This document shows, in pieces, positions 27,602 to 36,758 of a stretch of DNA of 64,000 nucleotides. The notes beneath the pieces were generated by a model. That model was not told the origin of the DNA, did no database searches, and saw only the letters and a list, made by a program, of their open reading frames with translations. Numbering within the stretch: the stretch's first letter is position 1; each line of letters starts with the position of its first letter. Both the position numbers and the translations under genes were made by a program. Source of the DNA: Mycolicibacterium sp. CR10 (lineage in GTDB: Bacteria > Actinomycetota > Actinomycetes > Mycobacteriales > Mycobacteriaceae); assembly GCF_005222675.1 (NCBI RefSeq), contig NZ_STGE01000049.1:62001-126000 (forward strand), given 5' to 3'.

Positions 27602-28491
27602 GCGGACTCTCCGATCCAGTCGTCGAATTTCAGGCCCGAAATCCGTTCATAGGCCTCGATGTAACGCGCCCTGGTCGCCTCGGCGATCGCCGCGGGTAGC
27701 GGGGGCGGGGGTTTGTCGCCGTGGCGGTCCCACCCCGACTCGGGGCCGGTCAGCCAGTTACGGACGAACTGTTTGTCGAAACTGTTCTGCACCACACCTT
27801 CGGTGTAGTCGTCGGCGCGCCAGTAGCGCGACGAGTCGGGGGTGAAGACCTCGTCGGCCAGCTTGAGCTCGCCGCTGCCGTCCACCCCGAACTCGAACTT
27901 GGTGTCGGCGACGATGATTCCCTTGGTCAGGGCGTGCTCGGCCCCCTGGACGTAGGTCGCCAGGGTGCGTTCGCGCAGCTGGTCTGCCCGCTCGGCGCCC
28001 ACCAACTCGACGACGTCGTCGAAGGTGATGTTCTCGTCGTGCTGCCCCAGCTCGGCCTTGCTCGCCGGGGTGAACAGCGGTTCGTCGAACCTGCTGGCCT
28101 CCACCAGTCCGGACGGCAGCGGGACCCCGCACACCATGCCCGTCTGCTGGTAGTCGATCAACCCCGAGCCGGTCAGGTAGCCGCGGGCCACCGCCTCCAC
28201 CGGGAGCATCTCCAGCTGCTCGACCACCAGCGCCCGCCCGAGCACCTCCGACGGGATGCGCTCGTCGTCGGGCGGGCCCGCCAGATGGTTGGGCGAGTCC
28301 ACGAGGTCGAAGAAGAACACGCTCATCGCCGTCAGCACGCGACCCTTGTCGGGTATCGCGGAATCCAGGATGTAGTCGTAGGCCGAGATCCGATCGGAGG
28401 CGACGAACAACAGGTGCCCGTCGTCCACGCGGTACAGCTCGCGAACCTTGCCGCTGGCCAGATGCTGGTAGTCGGACAGAGCGGGGCGCAT
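27598..28491 (-). CDS. purC: SAICAR synthetase
   Basis: PurC joins CAIR and aspartate with ATP to give SAICAR. The 297-aa sequence begins LSDYQHLASGKVRELYRVDD and contains the family signatures VEAVARGYLTGSGL and IIVADTKFEFGVD. It is the first gene of a pair with ptrB, whose start overlaps the purC stop. Confidence 0.97.
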   Translation of the reverse strand: MRPALSDYQHLASGKVRELYRVDDGHLLFVASDRISAYDYILDSAIPDKGRVLTAMSVFFFDLVDSPNHLAGPPDDERIPSEVLGRALVVEQLEMLPVEAVARGYLTGSGLIDYQQTGMVCGVPLPSGLVEASRFDEPLFTPASKAELGQHDENITFDDVVELVGAERADQLRERTLATYVQGAEHALTKGIIVADTKFEFGVDGSGELKLADEVFTPDSSRYWRADDYTEGVVQNSFDKQFVRNWLTGPESGWDRHGDKPPPPLPAAIAEATRARYIEAYERISGLKFDDWIGESA

Positions 28492-28543
28492 CGGCTCAGC
28501 CTATCGGTCCTGCAGAAGCCGCCTGTGTGCTGTGATCGATCAC

Positions 28544-29176
28544 ATGACTTCGCGGTGGGTCCCCTATGCCACAACGCCCGCTCGGCTGCTGCGGCAGCTG
28601 TTCAGCGACATCGTCGTGATCACCTGGACAGCCATCTGGGTGTGGGTCGGCATGGCGGTGCACGCCGCGGTGGCGGCCATCGCCGAGTTCGGCTACCAGG
28701 TCGAAAGCGGCGCCAACGGTGTGGCGGGCAATCTCGACTCGGCGGGCAACAGCGCCGACGGCATCCCGTTGATCGGCGATGCGCTCGCCAAGCCGCTGTC
28801 GGGAGCGGGTAACGCCGCCCGCGAGATCGCCGGTGCCGGCGCGACCCTGGGAGTGACGGCGGGTTGGTTGGCGTGGCTGCTCGCCCTGGCCGTCGCCGCG
28901 CCACCGATTCTGGCGCTGATGATGCCGTGGCTGTTCCTGCGGGTGCGCTTCATCCGGCGCAAGTGGACGGCGGTAGCGCTGGCCTCCACGGTGGCGGGCG
29001 AGCAGCTTCTCGCGCTGCGGGCGCTGGCCAATCGTCCGTTGCCCAAACTAGCAGCGATCAGCGCCGATCCGGTGGGTGCGTGGCGCGACCAGGATCCGGT
29101 CGCCATCCGTGGGCTCGCTGCGCTCGAGCTGCGGGCATCCGGCATCCGCGCCGCGGGCCTCAAACGCGCGAACTGA
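28544..29176 (+). CDS. Membrane protein, Rv0779c-like
   Basis: The 210-aa product has two hydrophobic segments: one near residues 22-46 (VVITWTAIWVWVGMAVHAAVAAIA) and one near residues 105-130 (LAWLLALAVAAPPILALMMPWLFL). It is probably an inner-membrane protein. No domain is recognised. ATG 28544 is preferred, although GTG 28532 is in frame. A tgatcgatca palindrome overlaps the start region. It is divergent from purC. Confidence 0.7.
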   Translation: MTSRWVPYATTPARLLRQLFSDIVVITWTAIWVWVGMAVHAAVAAIAEFGYQVESGANGVAGNLDSAGNSADGIPLIGDALAKPLSGAGNAAREIAGAGATLGVTAGWLAWLLALAVAAPPILALMMPWLFLRVRFIRRKWTAVALASTVAGEQLLALRALANRPLPKLAAISADPVGAWRDQDPVAIRGLAALELRASGIRAAGLKRAN

Positions 29177-29178
29177 TC

Positions 29179-29243
29179 CCGCCGGAATTGCATTCCATGC
29201 GGCCGGCACTCGCGTTCTCGCGCGTGGAATGCAATTCCGGCGG
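29179..29243. repeat. Perfect 19-bp inverted repeat between convergent genes
   Basis: The arms ccgccggaattgcattcca (29179-29197) and its exact reverse complement (29225-29243) are separated by 27 bp. The element fills the gap between two convergent genes. It may act as a bidirectional terminator or be a small palindromic mobile or repeat element. There is no U-tract on either side. Confidence 0.7.
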
Positions 29244-29257
29244 AGCAAGCCGCGCGC

Positions 29258-29833
29258 TCAGTGCAGCAGTCGCTTCAGCGTGGTGCCGAACGGGTGCCGC
29301 GCGGTGAGCGAACCGAACCGCACCCGTCCCCGCACCACCACGTGCAGACGGTGCGACGGCGGGCTCGTAGTCACCTTCACCTCGGTCGACGCCGCGAAGT
29401 TGTCCACACCGTCCAGATCCGCGGTGGCGCCGTCGGGCAAGATCAGCTCGGTCGAGCTGAAGAAGTCGTCAATATCGATGTGCACCAGCGGGCTATGGAG
29501 CACCGCCGACGTGAAATCGAGTGTGGTCGAACACATCCGGGTGGCGAGGCGCAGCCGTGGCGGCACCGTCCACTGCCCCTTTCGCGAGATGCTGGACATC
29601 CAACTACGGTGCACCTCGGGCTGCGCGGGCACGGCTGGTTCGCGACGTACATGCGGTAGGTCGACGATGACGGTGTCCAGATCACGGCGGGTCCGCGCTG
29701 CCAGCACGACGTCGACCCGCTCGGTGTACTCGTCGAGCGAGAGCATGCCCTGCCCCACGGCATCCTCCAGAATCCGCGTCACTGCGGCGCGGTCGGCATC
29801 CGAGGCCCTTATGTCGGGTTGTCCAGAGTCCAT
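29258..29833 (-). CDS. DUF1707 (SHOCT-like) protein
   Basis: The 191-aa product opens with the DUF1707 domain: DIRASDADRAAVTRILEDAV, then GMLSLDEYTERVDVVLAART. The C-terminal part is a beta-rich domain (DDFFSSTELILPDGATADL) like those in cell-wall-active antibiotic response proteins. There is no membrane helix. The ATG at 29833 starts directly before the DUF1707 motif. It is downstream of cyp126, 20 bp away, on the same strand. Confidence 0.8.
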   Translation of the reverse strand: MDSGQPDIRASDADRAAVTRILEDAVGQGMLSLDEYTERVDVVLAARTRRDLDTVIVDLPHVRREPAVPAQPEVHRSWMSSISRKGQWTVPPRLRLATRMCSTTLDFTSAVLHSPLVHIDIDDFFSSTELILPDGATADLDGVDNFAASTEVKVTTSPPSHRLHVVVRGRVRFGSLTARHPFGTTLKRLLH

Positions 29834-29853
29834 GTGGCTCCAGGGTAGGCGGT

Positions 29854-31092
29854 TCAACCCGCGAACTCGACCACCAGGTGCCGGATGCCGGTGTGCCGAT
29901 TGCTGCGCGTCCACTCCACCGGCTGCGCGAGCTGCACCGACGTGAAGCGACCGAGCATTTCCTCGAACAGCACCCGCAGTTCCAGCCGCGCCAGGTTCGC
30001 GCCAAGGCAGTAGTGCACGCCCTGACCGAAACCCAAGTGGGGATTCGGTTTACGTGTGATGTCGAAGCGGTCAGCGTCGGCGAACGCGGCCGCGTCACGG
30101 TTGGCCGAGCCTTCCCATACCAGCACCTTCTGACCGGGTTCGATCGAGTGTCCGCCCAGCGTGGCGGGCCGGGTCGCGGTGCGACGCTTCGACGGTGACG
30201 GCGACGTCCACCGGACCATCTCCTCGATGGCCGTCGGCAGCAGCTGCGGGTCCGCACGCAGCGCCTCGAACGATTCGGGATTCTCGGCCAGCGCGAGCAG
30301 TCCCCCGGCGATTGCGTTGCGGGTGGTCTCGGCGCCGGCGCTGAACAGCAGGTTGAAGAACAGGTAGCTCTCGATGTCCGACAGCTCGGGATCGTCGGAG
30401 TTGACCACCACCGACAGCATGTCGTCGGTGGGCCGCGCCCGCTTCGCGGCGATGAGCTCCTGGCCGTAGTTGTACATTCGCGACCCGGCTTCCTCGACCG
30501 AGAGCCGGGTGATGGCCGCCGTGCGCGAGCCGCCGAAGTCGAAGCTGGGCTCTATCGCCTCGAACAGCCAATGCCGTTCGGATTCGGGCACTCCCAACAG
30601 GATGCAGATCATCTGCATGGGCACCTCGGCGGCCACGTCGGTGACGAAGTCACACGGCTCGGCAAGGCGCACCTCATCGAGCAGCCGCCGCGCCCGGTCG
30701 CGCAGATCGTCCTCGACGCGATGGATCATCCGCGGCGTCAGCCCCGAGCTCACCAGCCGGCGTCCGGCGGAGTGCCTCGGGTCGTCCATCATGTTCAGCA
30801 GTTGGCCGGAGATGGACAGGTCCTGCAGGAGGGTGCCGCCGAATGGCCGGTCGCCGCCGGTCACCGACGAGTAGGTCTGCGGATCACGCAACACCGCAAG
30901 GGTTTCCGCGTGGGTAGCGACCGACCAGAAACCTTCGCCGTCGGGGGTGTGCTCGGTGGGTTCGTGCCAGTACACCGGCGCGTCGCGGCGGTGTAGTGCG
31001 AACAGGTCGTGCGGGAAACCGTCGGCGAAGTTGTCCAGATCGGTGAAGTCGATCTGGTGTAAGGCTCCTGCTGCCCGAACGGGCGAGTTCAC
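29854..31092 (-). CDS. cyp126: Cytochrome P450, CYP126 family
   Basis: The 412-aa soluble P450 has the haem-ligand motif FGQGVHYCLGANLARLE, the oxygen-binding I-helix SAGAETTRNAI and the EXXR-like motif. The position between purB and purC matches Rv0778 (CYP126) of M. tuberculosis. Its physiological substrate is unknown. The GTG start overlaps the purB stop as GTGA, so the P450 is cotranscribed with a purine gene. Confidence 0.88.
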   Translation of the reverse strand: MNSPVRAAGALHQIDFTDLDNFADGFPHDLFALHRRDAPVYWHEPTEHTPDGEGFWSVATHAETLAVLRDPQTYSSVTGGDRPFGGTLLQDLSISGQLLNMMDDPRHSAGRRLVSSGLTPRMIHRVEDDLRDRARRLLDEVRLAEPCDFVTDVAAEVPMQMICILLGVPESERHWLFEAIEPSFDFGGSRTAAITRLSVEEAGSRMYNYGQELIAAKRARPTDDMLSVVVNSDDPELSDIESYLFFNLLFSAGAETTRNAIAGGLLALAENPESFEALRADPQLLPTAIEEMVRWTSPSPSKRRTATRPATLGGHSIEPGQKVLVWEGSANRDAAAFADADRFDITRKPNPHLGFGQGVHYCLGANLARLELRVLFEEMLGRFTSVQLAQPVEWTRSNRHTGIRHLVVEFAG

Positions 31093-32507
31093 AAAATCGC
31101 GCCCGACGTGTACTTGGCGGCATCGGGATAGCGGCCGAGCAGGTCGTCGACCGCGGCGACCACCCTGTCGATCTGGTCCCCGGCCGCCCCGGTGAAGGCC
31201 TGCTTGTCGGCCAGCGCGTCATCGACAGCGACCCGGTCGAGCGGCAGCCGGGGATCGCCGGCGATCCGGTCGAGCAGGTCGGGCTCTGCGCCGCGCTCGC
31301 GCATCGCCAGCGCCACCGCGACCGCGTGCTCCTTGATGACCTCGTGGGCAGTCTCCCTGCCCACCCCGGCCCGTACGGCCGCGATCAGGATTCGGGTGGT
31401 GGCCAGGAACGGCAGGTAGCGGTCGAGCTCGCGCTGGATCACTGCGGGGTAGGCGCCGAATTCGTCGAGCACGGTGAGGAAGGTCTCGGTCTGGCCGTCG
31501 AGCGCGAAGAACGCATCCGGCAGTGCGACCCGTCGCACCACCGAGCAGAACACGTCGCCCTCGTTCCACTGCGCACCCGCGAGTTCGGCTGCCATGGAGG
31601 CATATCCGCGCAGCACCACCTGCAGACCGTTCACCCGCTCGCACGACCGGGTGTTCATCTTGTGCGGCATCGCCGACGAGCCGACCTGACCCGGCGCGAA
31701 GCCCTCGGTCACCAGTTCATGGCCTGCCATCAGCCGGATGGTGTGTGCCAGGGACGACGGTCCCGCGCCGAGCTGCACGAGGGCGGACACCACGTCGTGG
31801 TCCAGCGACCGGGGATAGACCTGCCCGACGCTGGTGAGGATCTCGGTGAAGCCGAGAAACTGCGCGACTCGCGTCTCCAATTCGGCCAGGCGCTCGGTGT
31901 CTCCGTCGAACAGGTCGAGCATGTCCTGCGAGGTGCCCATCGGCCCCTTGATGCCGCGCAGTGGGTAGCGATCGATGAGCTCTCCGACCCGCTGCAGGGC
32001 GACCAGCATCTCCTCGGCTGCCGACGCGAAACGCTTGCCGAGAGTGGTGGCCTGCGCGGCGACGTTGTGGCTGCGGCCCGCCATGACGAGGTCGCGGTAG
32101 AGCGCGGCGCGCTCGGCGAGGCGGGCGACGACCGCGATGCCGTGGGCGTGCACCAGCCGCAGCGACCGCACGATCTGCAGCTGCTCGACGTTCTCGGTCA
32201 GGTCCCGGCTGGTCATGCCCTTGTGCACGTGCTCGTGGCCGGCCAGCGCGTTGAATTCCTCGATGCGGGCTTTCACGTCGTGTCGCAGCACCCGTTCCCG
32301 CGCAGCGATCGATTCCAGGTCGACGTCCTCGAGCACCCGTTGGTAGTCGCCGAGCACCGCGTCGGAAACCTCGATCCCGAGTTCGGACTGGGCCTGCAAC
32401 ACCGCCAGCCACAATCGCCGCTCGGTGACGATCTTGGCCTGCGGCGACCAGATCGCCACCATTTCGTCGCTGGCATAGCGATTGGCCAATACGTTCGGGA
32501 TGCTCAC
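31089..32507 (-). CDS. purB: Adenylosuccinate lyase
   Basis: PurB cleaves SAICAR to AICAR and adenylosuccinate to AMP. The 472-aa sequence has HVHKGMTSRDLTENVEQLQ, the GRSHNVAAQATTLGKRFAS region and the fumarase/aspartase superfamily signature GSSAMPHKMNTRSCERV. It heads a pair with the P450 gene. Confidence 0.97.
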   Translation of the reverse strand: MSIPNVLANRYASDEMVAIWSPQAKIVTERRLWLAVLQAQSELGIEVSDAVLGDYQRVLEDVDLESIAARERVLRHDVKARIEEFNALAGHEHVHKGMTSRDLTENVEQLQIVRSLRLVHAHGIAVVARLAERAALYRDLVMAGRSHNVAAQATTLGKRFASAAEEMLVALQRVGELIDRYPLRGIKGPMGTSQDMLDLFDGDTERLAELETRVAQFLGFTEILTSVGQVYPRSLDHDVVSALVQLGAGPSSLAHTIRLMAGHELVTEGFAPGQVGSSAMPHKMNTRSCERVNGLQVVLRGYASMAAELAGAQWNEGDVFCSVVRRVALPDAFFALDGQTETFLTVLDEFGAYPAVIQRELDRYLPFLATTRILIAAVRAGVGRETAHEVIKEHAVAVALAMRERGAEPDLLDRIAGDPRLPLDRVAVDDALADKQAFTGAAGDQIDRVVAAVDDLLGRYPDAAKYTSGAIL

Positions 32508-32561
32508 GAATACAGAGCCTATCGGGCAGAAGGGCGCCGATCCTTAGGGCACAGTAGACGC

Positions 32562-34277
32562 GTGAACTTCGTCGGACTGGACCTGGCCTGGGGCCAACGC
32601 AAGCCCACCGGCGTCGCGGTCGTCGACGAGACCGGAAGGCTCGTGTACGCCGCGGCGGCCACCGACGACGCCAGCATCCGCGCCGCGATCGCGCCGTTCG
32701 TCGAGGGCGACTGCCTGGTGGGCTTCGATGCGCCGCTGGTGGTCGACAATCCGACGGGTCAACGACCGGCCGAGCGGGCCCTCAACGCCGACTTCGCGCG
32801 ATTCCAGGCCGGTGCGCACCCCTCCAACACCGGTAAGCCCGAGTTCGCCGACGTCCCTCGCGCCGCGCGGCTGGCCGAGACGCTCGGCCTCGACATCGAT
32901 CCTCACTCGTCGTCGCCGCGGCGCGCGATCGAGGTGTATCCGCATGCGGCGACGGTGGCGCTGTTCCGGCTGGGCCGCACTTTGAAGTACAAGGCCAAGC
33001 CGGGCCGCAGCGTCGCGCAGCTGCGTGCGGAGTTGCTGCGGTTGATGGAGCACATCGAGGGGCTGGCCCAGGCCGACCCGCCGTTGCGCGTCACCGACAG
33101 CGAGGACTGGGCGAACCTGCGGAACCTGGCCGAGACCGCCGAACGCAAGAGCGAGTTGCGCCGGGTCGAGGATCCGGTGGACGCGGTGATGTGCGCCTAC
33201 GTGGCGATGTTCGCGGCGCGGCGACCGACCGACGTCACGTTTTACGGCGACGGCGCGACCGGCTGCATCGTCACGCCGACGCTGCCGTCAGATCTGGTGC
33301 CGGCACCGCCGGAGCCGACGCCGGGCGCGATCCACGACGCCATCGTGGTTTATGCCCAACGCCGGCCGTCGCTCGAGGAGTCGACCGGCCGCTACCTGAC
33401 CGTGGTGACGGGTCTGCTCGACGATGCGGGCATCAACTACCTCAGCGTCACCGCCCGCACCAAGACGGTGGCGTCGTTCGCCGCGAAGGCCGACCGCACC
33501 GTCGACGGTCGCCGCCTCTACACCGATCCGCTCTCCGAGCTGACCGACCAGATCGGGCTTCGGGTGATCACCTACCTGCGCGACGATGTCACCGCGGTCG
33601 CCAATCTCCTCGGCGAGGAGATGCGACTGCTCGACGACCGGGACATGGGCGTGGAGACGGCCAGCGAGGGTCGGTGGGGTTATGCCAGCAGGCATCTGCT
33701 GGTGGGCGTCGAGGGCGAACAGCAGCCCGCGTCGGTCCAGGTGCGCACCATCCTGCAGCACGCCTGGGCCGAGTTCGAACACGACGTCCGGTACAAGGGC
33801 TCGGTTCCCGAGGAGGACGCGCCCGATCTGGATCGGCGATTCACGTTGGCCGCCGGTCTGCTCGAGCTGGCCGACCGCGAGTTCACGGCGATCCGCGAAC
33901 GACTGCGGTCTACGGTGCCCTCGGAACGCGCCCCGCAGACCACCAGCGACCCCCGGATCCCGACGCCGGTGCTGGCGACCTATCTGGGCAACCGGTTCCC
34001 CGACGCCGGGTGGTCACGGACCGAGCACTATGCCTGGATCGCCGGGCTGCTGCTGGAGCTGGGCATCGACTCCGTCGAGGGTGTCGACGCCGTCCTCAAC
34101 CGCATCGACACGACCGCGGTCAACGACGCGATGGGATATCGCTACCCGGCTGGCGCAGTGCGCCGCCTGGACGACGTGCTGCTCGCGGTTTTCGGCACTC
34201 GGTACCTACAGCTGGAAGGCAACGCCGACCGAATCGAGTTGCTGGAGAACAGGTTCGCGCGACTAGCCGAGAGATGA
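32562..34277 (+). CDS. relZ: RelZ-type DUF429/RNase HII-like - (p)ppGpp synthetase fusion
   Basis: The 571-aa protein has an N-terminal DUF429 domain (residues 1 to about 240, starting MNFVGLDLAWGQRKPTGVAV) fused to a RelA/SpoT synthetase domain (about 290-430). The synthetase half has TARTKTVASFAAKADR, LTDQIGLRVITY, GRWGYASRHLLV and VQVRTILQHAWAEFEHDVRYK. There is no HD hydrolase domain. The layout is that of M. smegmatis MS_RHII-RSD (RelZ), reported to act on RNA in hybrids and to make alarmone. The GTG at 32562 is the first start before the DUF429 core; the frame stays open far upstream over antisense purB but that is not coding. Confidence 0.88.
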   Translation: MNFVGLDLAWGQRKPTGVAVVDETGRLVYAAAATDDASIRAAIAPFVEGDCLVGFDAPLVVDNPTGQRPAERALNADFARFQAGAHPSNTGKPEFADVPRAARLAETLGLDIDPHSSSPRRAIEVYPHAATVALFRLGRTLKYKAKPGRSVAQLRAELLRLMEHIEGLAQADPPLRVTDSEDWANLRNLAETAERKSELRRVEDPVDAVMCAYVAMFAARRPTDVTFYGDGATGCIVTPTLPSDLVPAPPEPTPGAIHDAIVVYAQRRPSLEESTGRYLTVVTGLLDDAGINYLSVTARTKTVASFAAKADRTVDGRRLYTDPLSELTDQIGLRVITYLRDDVTAVANLLGEEMRLLDDRDMGVETASEGRWGYASRHLLVGVEGEQQPASVQVRTILQHAWAEFEHDVRYKGSVPEEDAPDLDRRFTLAAGLLELADREFTAIRERLRSTVPSERAPQTTSDPRIPTPVLATYLGNRFPDAGWSRTEHYAWIAGLLLELGIDSVEGVDAVLNRIDTTAVNDAMGYRYPAGAVRRLDDVLLAVFGTRYLQLEGNADRIELLENRFARLAER

Positions 34278-34283
34278 GCGACC

Positions 34284-34505
34284 CAGAATGGTGGTGGCCG
34301 GTTTTGTTCGGCGATGTTCAACGGCAGGGCATCGTGGCTCCGCGGTCGGCGGCGCTTCGGGGCTGAGTGGGTTCTTGTCCCGCGGGGTGTCGGTGGTTTT
34401 TCGCAACCCACAGAACAGCATTCGGCTGCCTGGACGTGTGGTGTACATGTGGGCGGTGGGACTGGTCCAGATGAGGGTGCGCACCGTCAATGTTCTGGAA
34501 CACAA
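34284..34505 (-). pseudogene. Remnant of a 13E12-family (DUF222/HNH) repeat gene, 3' end
   Basis: On the minus strand one frame reads IWTSPTAHMYTTRPGSRMLF, which matches the conserved region after the HNH motif in mycobacterial 13E12 proteins. Near 34410 the reading shifts to a second frame that ends NIAEQNRPPPFW, the usual C-terminus of the same family, but with the stop codon lost. The N-terminal DUF222 and HNH parts are gone. The fragment fills the gap between relZ and the next gene, and no intact copy lies in the window. Confidence 0.72.
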
Positions 34506-34561
34506 GATGGCATTGTCGAGATCTCCACAAGTCTCCGCCGCTAAGAGCCTAGTGTCGCCTA

Positions 34562-35287
34562 ATGTTCCGCCTCGGTGGTCACGGTCTTACTCTGCTCCTG
34601 CTCTTTGCGCTCGCCGGATGCAGTGACGGCAGCGCCCCTGCAGCGGACGACTCACTCACAGCCATCGACATCGCGTTGGAACCGGACGGTACGATGCTCG
34701 CGCGAGCGGGCCTAGCGAATGACCGACTGAGAAGCGTCTACCCGTCAGGCTTCGCCCTCGACGAGGTCCATCACCCGCACATCACGATGCTGCAGAGATT
34801 CGTCCGCACCGCCGACCTCGACGAGGTCTACGCCGCCGCCGACAAGATTCTCGCCAGCGAGAAGCTGACGACATGGCGGCTCGACGCGTTCAAGTACTAC
34901 TACATCCCCACGCCCCCCGACGGCCTCGCCGGCATAACCATCAAGCCCACCGACAATCTTCTGGGGCTACAGCAGCGCCTGATCGAAGCGGTAGCGCCGT
35001 ACACGGAGAAGACCGGTACCGCCGCGGCATTCGCCAGCGCCGAGAACGGACGTGACATCCAAGAATCGTTGATTGACTACGTCGCTACCTTCGTGCCCGA
35101 CTCCACTGGCGCGAAGTTCAACCCGCACGTCACCATCGGTGTCGCCACACAGGTCTACCTCGACGCCATGCTCGCAGAGCCTTTCGCGGAGTTCAGCTTT
35201 GCCCCGGAGGGAGCCTCCGTGTATCAACTCGGCTCATACGGCACCGCTCAGAAGAAGCTCCATGCGATGAACCTCACCGGCTCCTAG
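34562..35287 (+). CDS. Lipoprotein with 2H-phosphoesterase (2'-5' RNA ligase-like) fold
   Basis: The 241-aa product has a signal peptide with lipobox LAGC (Cys20), so it should be exported and lipid-anchored. Two HxT motifs, HPHITML (His73) and NPHVTIG (about residue 191), are spaced as in 2H phosphoesterases / cyclic phosphodiesterases, with the second-motif region YQLGSYGTAQKKL near the C-terminus. An extracytoplasmic member of this mainly RNA-processing superfamily is unusual. By eye its base composition is a little less GC-rich than its neighbours, and it sits next to a decayed 13E12 element, so transfer is possible. It converges with the APC gene with a four-base overlap. Confidence 0.72.
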   Translation: MFRLGGHGLTLLLLFALAGCSDGSAPAADDSLTAIDIALEPDGTMLARAGLANDRLRSVYPSGFALDEVHHPHITMLQRFVRTADLDEVYAAADKILASEKLTTWRLDAFKYYYIPTPPDGLAGITIKPTDNLLGLQQRLIEAVAPYTEKTGTAAAFASAENGRDIQESLIDYVATFVPDSTGAKFNPHVTIGVATQVYLDAMLAEPFAEFSFAPEGASVYQLGSYGTAQKKLHAMNLTGS

Positions 35288-36717
35288 TCGGGCGCGTTGC
35301 CGAGTTGTGTCGGGTCGGTGATGTGGGCGTCGCTGATGCCCATCTGCTTGTTGATCGCCTGGGTGATGAAGAACAACACCACGCCGAGGACGACCAACCC
35401 GCCTGCCACGATGTACTGCTGGGATGGTCGCCCGGACAGCGGGGTGACCAGATACAGCGACGCCAGGAAGCCGATCACCGGCAGCGCGGTCGGGGTCTTG
35501 AAGTGCCCGCCGGCGTTGACCACGTCGCGCCGCAGCACCAGCACCGCGACATTCACCACCGCGAACACGGCCAGCAGCAGCAGCGACGTGGTGCCGCCCA
35601 GCAGCGAAATCGCACTGCTGCTGGCGAACGCCGACACGTAGACGATCAGGCCGAAGGCGATCACCGTGGTGAAGATGATCGCCACCCACGGCGAACGACG
35701 AGTGGGGTGCACCTTGCCCAGGACCGGCGGCAGCACCCGCTGGCGGGCCATGCCGTAGATCAGCCGGCTGGCCATCAGCATGTTGATCAGCGCGGTGTTC
35801 GACACGGCGAACATCGTCATGAACGGCAGGATGTCGTCGATCGGCAGGCCCGGAGCCCCCGCCTTGACCACCTCGACGAGCGGGGTGTCGCTCTCCTCCA
35901 GCGTGCCGACCGGCACCAGTGCCACCGCCACGATGGACACCATGACGTACACCACGCCGGCGATCGACAGACCGCCCAACAGGATCTTGGGGAACGTCTT
36001 GGCGGGGTCCTTGGTCTCCTCGGCCATGTTCACCGAGTCCTCGAAGCCGACCATCGCGAAGAACGCCAGCGACGTGGCCGCCGTGACCGCCATGAACGTG
36101 CTCTTCTCCTCGCCGGTCTCGAACGCGACGACCCGCGAGAAGTCGACATCTCCGCCGCCGGTGAAGGCCCAGAAGCCGACCATGATCACCACCACCAGAC
36201 CGGTGATCTCGATGATGGTCAGGACGACGTTGAGCTTCACGCTCTCTCCGACGCCGCGGTAGTTGATTGCCGCAAGTGCCGCCATGAACGCCAATGCCAG
36301 CAGGGCCACGGTGAGTTTCGGCGCGTCGTAATCCACGCCCTCGAAGAAGTTCGCCGCGAAGGCCCTGGAAGCCGTTGACGCCGAGGTGATTCCGGAACAC
36401 ATGACGATGAACGCCACCAGGAAGGTGACGAAGTGGATGCCGAAAGCCTTGTGCGCGTAGAGCGCCGCCCCTGCGGCCTGCGGATACTTGGTGACGAGCT
36501 CGAGATAGCTGAACGCGGTGATGGTGGCGATGGCGAAGGCGACGAGGAACGGAAGCCATGCCGCCCCACCAACTTCGGCGGCCACGTCACCGAGCAGCGC
36601 GTACACGCCGGTGCCCAGGATGTCGCCGACGATGAACAGCAGCAGCAGCCCGGGGCCCATCACCCGCCTGAGTTCGGGCTCTTTCTCACTGACCGTCCCG
36701 CTGACGGACTCCGTCAT
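35284..36717 (-). CDS. APC-family amino acid permease
   Basis: The 477-aa protein has about twelve hydrophobic helices and the APC-superfamily start: RRVMGPGLLLLFIVGDILGTGVYALLGDVAAEVGG. Other family features are FSYLELVTKYPQAAGAALYAHKAFG and AFFAMVGFEDSVNMAEETKDP. It is predicted to be an inner-membrane amino acid transporter. The substrate cannot be read from sequence. The C-terminus LPSLPS-like tail is absent, and the end is short. Confidence 0.9.
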   Translation of the reverse strand: MTESVSGTVSEKEPELRRVMGPGLLLLFIVGDILGTGVYALLGDVAAEVGGAAWLPFLVAFAIATITAFSYLELVTKYPQAAGAALYAHKAFGIHFVTFLVAFIVMCSGITSASTASRAFAANFFEGVDYDAPKLTVALLALAFMAALAAINYRGVGESVKLNVVLTIIEITGLVVVIMVGFWAFTGGGDVDFSRVVAFETGEEKSTFMAVTAATSLAFFAMVGFEDSVNMAEETKDPAKTFPKILLGGLSIAGVVYVMVSIVAVALVPVGTLEESDTPLVEVVKAGAPGLPIDDILPFMTMFAVSNTALINMLMASRLIYGMARQRVLPPVLGKVHPTRRSPWVAIIFTTVIAFGLIVYVSAFASSSAISLLGGTTSLLLLAVFAVVNVAVLVLRRDVVNAGGHFKTPTALPVIGFLASLYLVTPLSGRPSQQYIVAGGLVVLGVVLFFITQAINKQMGISDAHITDPTQLGNAPD

Positions 36718-36758
36718 CGCGCCTCCCCTGACTGCTCGCTGGAATCACCCATCATCGA

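Noticed and set aside
31326..32561. Upstream extension of the relZ frame (412 codons)
   Set aside because: It runs antisense to purB and has no family similarity; the DUF429 domain starts at 32562.
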